A DNA stretch of 64,000 nt. Origin: Narthecium ossifragum (lineage: Eukaryota > Streptophyta > Magnoliopsida > Dioscoreales > Nartheciaceae). The translations under genes and the position numbers were made by a program. The stretch is from NCBI GenBank assembly GCA_963920575.1, contig OY986966.1, positions 24,891,717 to 24,955,716 on the forward strand, written 5' to 3'. Of the stretch, positions 60,296 to 64,000 are shown in pieces. Position 1 is the first letter of the stretch. Each line of letters starts with the position of its first letter. Under the pieces are notes generated by a model that had not been told where the DNA came from, ran no database searches, and saw nothing but the letters and a program-made list of their open reading frames with translations.

Positions 60296-61241
60296 ACGAG
60301 GGCGGGATACCAGCGATGGGAGAGATGGTGGAGGTGGGACCCGTGGAGAAAAGTCTAAAACCGGCATTCATGTGTGAGAAAAGACAAAAACCAGTCATGT
60401 GATCGGTTTGCCGTCAACTTCTCATGACGGCGTCGAGATAGAGGGTAAAAAACATGTCATTGATAATGCAGGATTCATTTCGAGCGGTTTTAAAATATAG
60501 GGTTTAAACTGAATATTTCCTAAATTACAGGATAGTAAAGTATTATTTGCCCTACTAGGTATAGTCTACATATCCTTTCTGTGCAAGTCCTTTAGTTCGT
60601 TGGTTGTTTCTTCAGTGGCATGAATTAATAGGTCATTATTACAACTCTAGGATGATAAAAAATGATGGTTAATGCCAAAAATAAGAGTATGCTTAATGAA
60701 CCTATCATTGGTATAAGAGTTCAGGGCGTCAAGATGACTACCTCAACAGACATACGTCACATACCTTGTAAACCCACAAACATGACCACACTTGTTTCCC
60801 CCTTCTTGGGTGTGAAGGAGGGCTTCCCAGGATCCAACATCTTGCACAATTCATTGAATACAGCCTGTGGGATAGCAACATAAACTGTTTTACTATGAAG
60901 AATTGGAAACTTAAGAATATAATAGCTATAAGCCACCAAAATAATTTCGTACCAAGTTTGTTGATGAATTCATAAATTTTATCAGTTAGAGAAGAGAGTA
61001 TGCGAGGTACCTGCTGGATGATGCGGCGCTTATTGTGGCCGGCGGCGAGGTCGTCGAGGTTGACGATGCGCTTGATGTTGGTCTGCATGTCGCGGACCAT
61101 CTTGAACTGGACATCCGCCTGGAGCAGCGCCCTTGAGATCTCGTTCAGGCACTCGCTGAGCACCTTCTCATCGATCACCGTGGCATTGCTCATCTGATGC
61201 AACGCCCGGGAGATGTTCCCACCCAGCTGTGCGAGCACCAT

Positions 61242-63025
61242 CTTCGCCCACGGGTTAGGGTTTCACCGGTACAAGGACGGGCTGGTTAGGGTTTCAGAGA
61301 GGGGAACGATAGGCGATAGGCGAGCATAGCAACATGCCCTCGTATTTGAAACGTTGAGGTATATATAGGGCTCGGAACGAGACGATATCGGTTCGAGAAC
61401 AATCCTTCGGATCGAGATCGGTCTGATCGAGCCGACCCGACTCGATCGAACTCGACCAAACAGAGCCGGATATGTGCATGTGGTTTTTTTTTTCTTTTTC
61501 TTTTTCTCGAGTTTTAGCATAACGTGACCTATATATTTTAATGTTATTGCAGTGAACTACCTCCTTTATTGAATTAATTTGTAAAAACCTACAGGCCGTT
61601 GAGTTCCGTTAATGGTCGTTATCTTTTTCCCCCTAACAATAGTTAACTCAACTAAATCTGATATGGTTTGAGAGGTTGGATTCAAGATTGGAGAAGATGG
61701 CGAAGAATATTTGGCTTCACCCCCTCCTGTTTTATTTTATCATGTTTCTTTGCATAACGAGATTACTCAACGCAAGAGTTGATAGTGTTGCTCGAGCGTG
61801 TCATAGGTTCGGAACGGTTATTGCATGGTGCAGTGAAATGGGTCGGATTTTTTCGATACCTGATTGTAGTTACATGTTTGTTTTAGTCATTGTAAATTTC
61901 AGCCTTTTGACTTATCTCATAAAAAAACAAACTTAATCTGACATGAAAATGACAAAAAAACCTTTACCATGTGGATTCAGGTGATAATATAGCCATAGAA
62001 GGGGCATTATCATCATTTCATCTACAAACCCGACCGAGATGATTAGCACAAGTAGATTTTTGCTAATTAATTCAAGAGTGCTGATTTATATACATGGCCG
62101 AAACCATATACGTTATACACGCAGTCCTAGTGAGGTACCGACTGATTATTCTAATCCATAAGTACCTCATTGCTGATGGAATAGATCAATCAGTCGGTAC
62201 TTCATTACCGATTGAATTTACCAATGATCGGATCGATAGTGAGGTATTGATTGGTTGATTTAATCCATTAGTATTTCACTCAGAATGGAATAGATCAATT
62301 AACCGATATCACCTCACCACCGATCACAAGTGATCATGTTATTCTTAATTCAATAAGAGAGTTTGCTACGATAAACTTAAAATGTTAGTGGCGATATGCT
62401 AAACAACCCTCTCTCTTTTTTGTTGAGAAATAAACGTGCAGGCAGATTTTTCATATTAAAGAGATCTTCGTATTACATGCAAAAAAGCAGTCGAAGCTGA
62501 CCAATTTGCTGCCCTTCTAAGGTAAGTGAAAGCTTGCAATAAATAATACAACAGGCTGATAAGATAGCATCGCAAACCATGATGAAGCTCTTCTATTGCT
62601 GATACCAAGTAAATTTTAATCGAGAAAATGTACATAGATTTACTTGAATCACTTTGCGCATATCTACATCATTCATCAGTGAAATGATCTAAATAATATT
62701 TTTACGGCCATTCATACACTTGCTTATAATGTCACAAGACATTTGTTGCTGATCAAGGTCCTTAAATATCTGACAATGTCTTCTTCTAGATACATCTTTA
62801 GTACAGCAAAGGGAATACAGAGAGTACCTAATGTTCTATTTTCAGTACAAGAGAAGCAAGGGAGGTTATAAGAGTATTGTTGTCGAGTGTCGACTACCAG
62901 CAATTAAGGATACCATAACTCTATTCCAGTTTTGCTTGCTATACTTTTTCTGCTGGGAAGAAGAGTGATATAGAACCGGCGAGCTGGTCCACTTTCTAGC
63001 GCAAATAGAAGTCAATGTAGAAACA
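61242..63025. other. Spacer between SRP54 pseudogene and right-edge gene
   Basis: The first 250 bases contain repeated CGAGCCGACCCGACTCGA-like words and may be the old SRP54 promoter region. The interval 62130-62335 holds the third palindromic CGGTA cluster, annotated separately. The last 250 bases are probably the 3' UTR of the minus-strand gene ending at 63026. No other gene is recognised. Confidence 0.45.
62130..62335. repeat. Palindromic GGTACCGA/CGGTA repeat cluster (locus 3)
   Basis: Inverted and direct copies of GAGGTACCGACTGATT, AATCAGTCGGTACTTCATTA, TGATCGGATCGATAGTGAGG and TTAATCCATTAGTA are packed together. The flank includes ATACATGGCCGAAA, close to ATACATGGCCGCTG at locus 1 (8285), supporting a common dispersed family. 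Confidence 0.6.

Positions 63026-64000
<975 letters not shown>

Larger units (their letters stand above)
59188..60552. mobile_element. Pack-MULE carrying three host gene fragments
   Basis: The ends GGGCAAATAACACTTTACTA and, read inward from the right, GGGCAAATAATACTTTACTA begin inverted repeats of about 90 bp with roughly 85% identity. They include TTTTAAAACCGCTC in both. The flanks TACTTGGTA (59179-59187) and TACTAGGTA (60553-60561) match at 8 of 9 bases, the Mutator-type 9-bp target duplication. There is no transposase. Instead the GC-rich interior carries fragments of a geranylgeranyl reductase (-), an ARM-repeat protein (+) and an acid invertase (-). It lies in intron 2 of the SRP54 pseudogene, whose intron is AT-rich by contrast. 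Confidence 0.9.

Overview
This window is nuclear DNA of a flowering plant. Its genes have canonical GT-AG introns and plant protein families, and its spacers and introns are full of plant transposable elements. Several coding regions are GC-rich at the 5' end and AT-richer towards the 3' end (the BSD-domain gene at 5748-7169 is the clearest), which leans towards a monocot. The species cannot be named from sequence alone.

Left part (1-30000). The 3' half of an ALKBH9/10-type RNA demethylase gene (+) opens the window. It is followed by a gene-poor spacer, a single-exon BSD-domain gene (-), a long 11-exon gene for a Tim44-like/mL45 mitoribosomal protein (+), and an 11-exon MO25 scaffold gene (-). 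The mL45 introns carry a SINE with a 12-bp target duplication, a CACTA-type MITE and other repeats. A PIF/Harbinger-type MITE with TAA duplications lies between mL45 and MO25.

Middle part (30000-48300). A MITE-like element built of CATCAG/CTGATG palindromes is followed by a tandem array whose units each carry TATA-like and telobox motifs. The last unit of that array is split by an Ac/Ds-like hAT MITE. Next come the ESCRT-III gene CHMP1 (+), a ~3.9-kb long-inverted-repeat element holding a purple acid phosphatase fragment, a second hAT MITE, a small uncharacterised plant gene (+), and the 7-exon exosome gene RRP4 (+).

Right part (48300-64000). A nearly full-length L1-type LINE (-) has one nonsense codon and one frameshift. 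It lies immediately downstream of an SRP54 pseudogene (-) with at least six independent lesions. Intron 2 of that pseudogene holds a SINE and a 1365-bp Pack-MULE with a 9-bp target duplication. The Pack-MULE has assembled fragments of three unrelated genes: geranylgeranyl reductase, an ARM-repeat/U-box-type protein and an acid invertase. The last exon of an unidentified gene, ending in the residues KDEL, lies near the right edge.

The intact genes are unrelated housekeeping genes (RNA demethylation, mitochondrial translation, kinase scaffolding, endosomal sorting, RNA decay) and show no operon-like logic. The most unusual content is the two gene-capturing elements and the decayed SRP54 locus.
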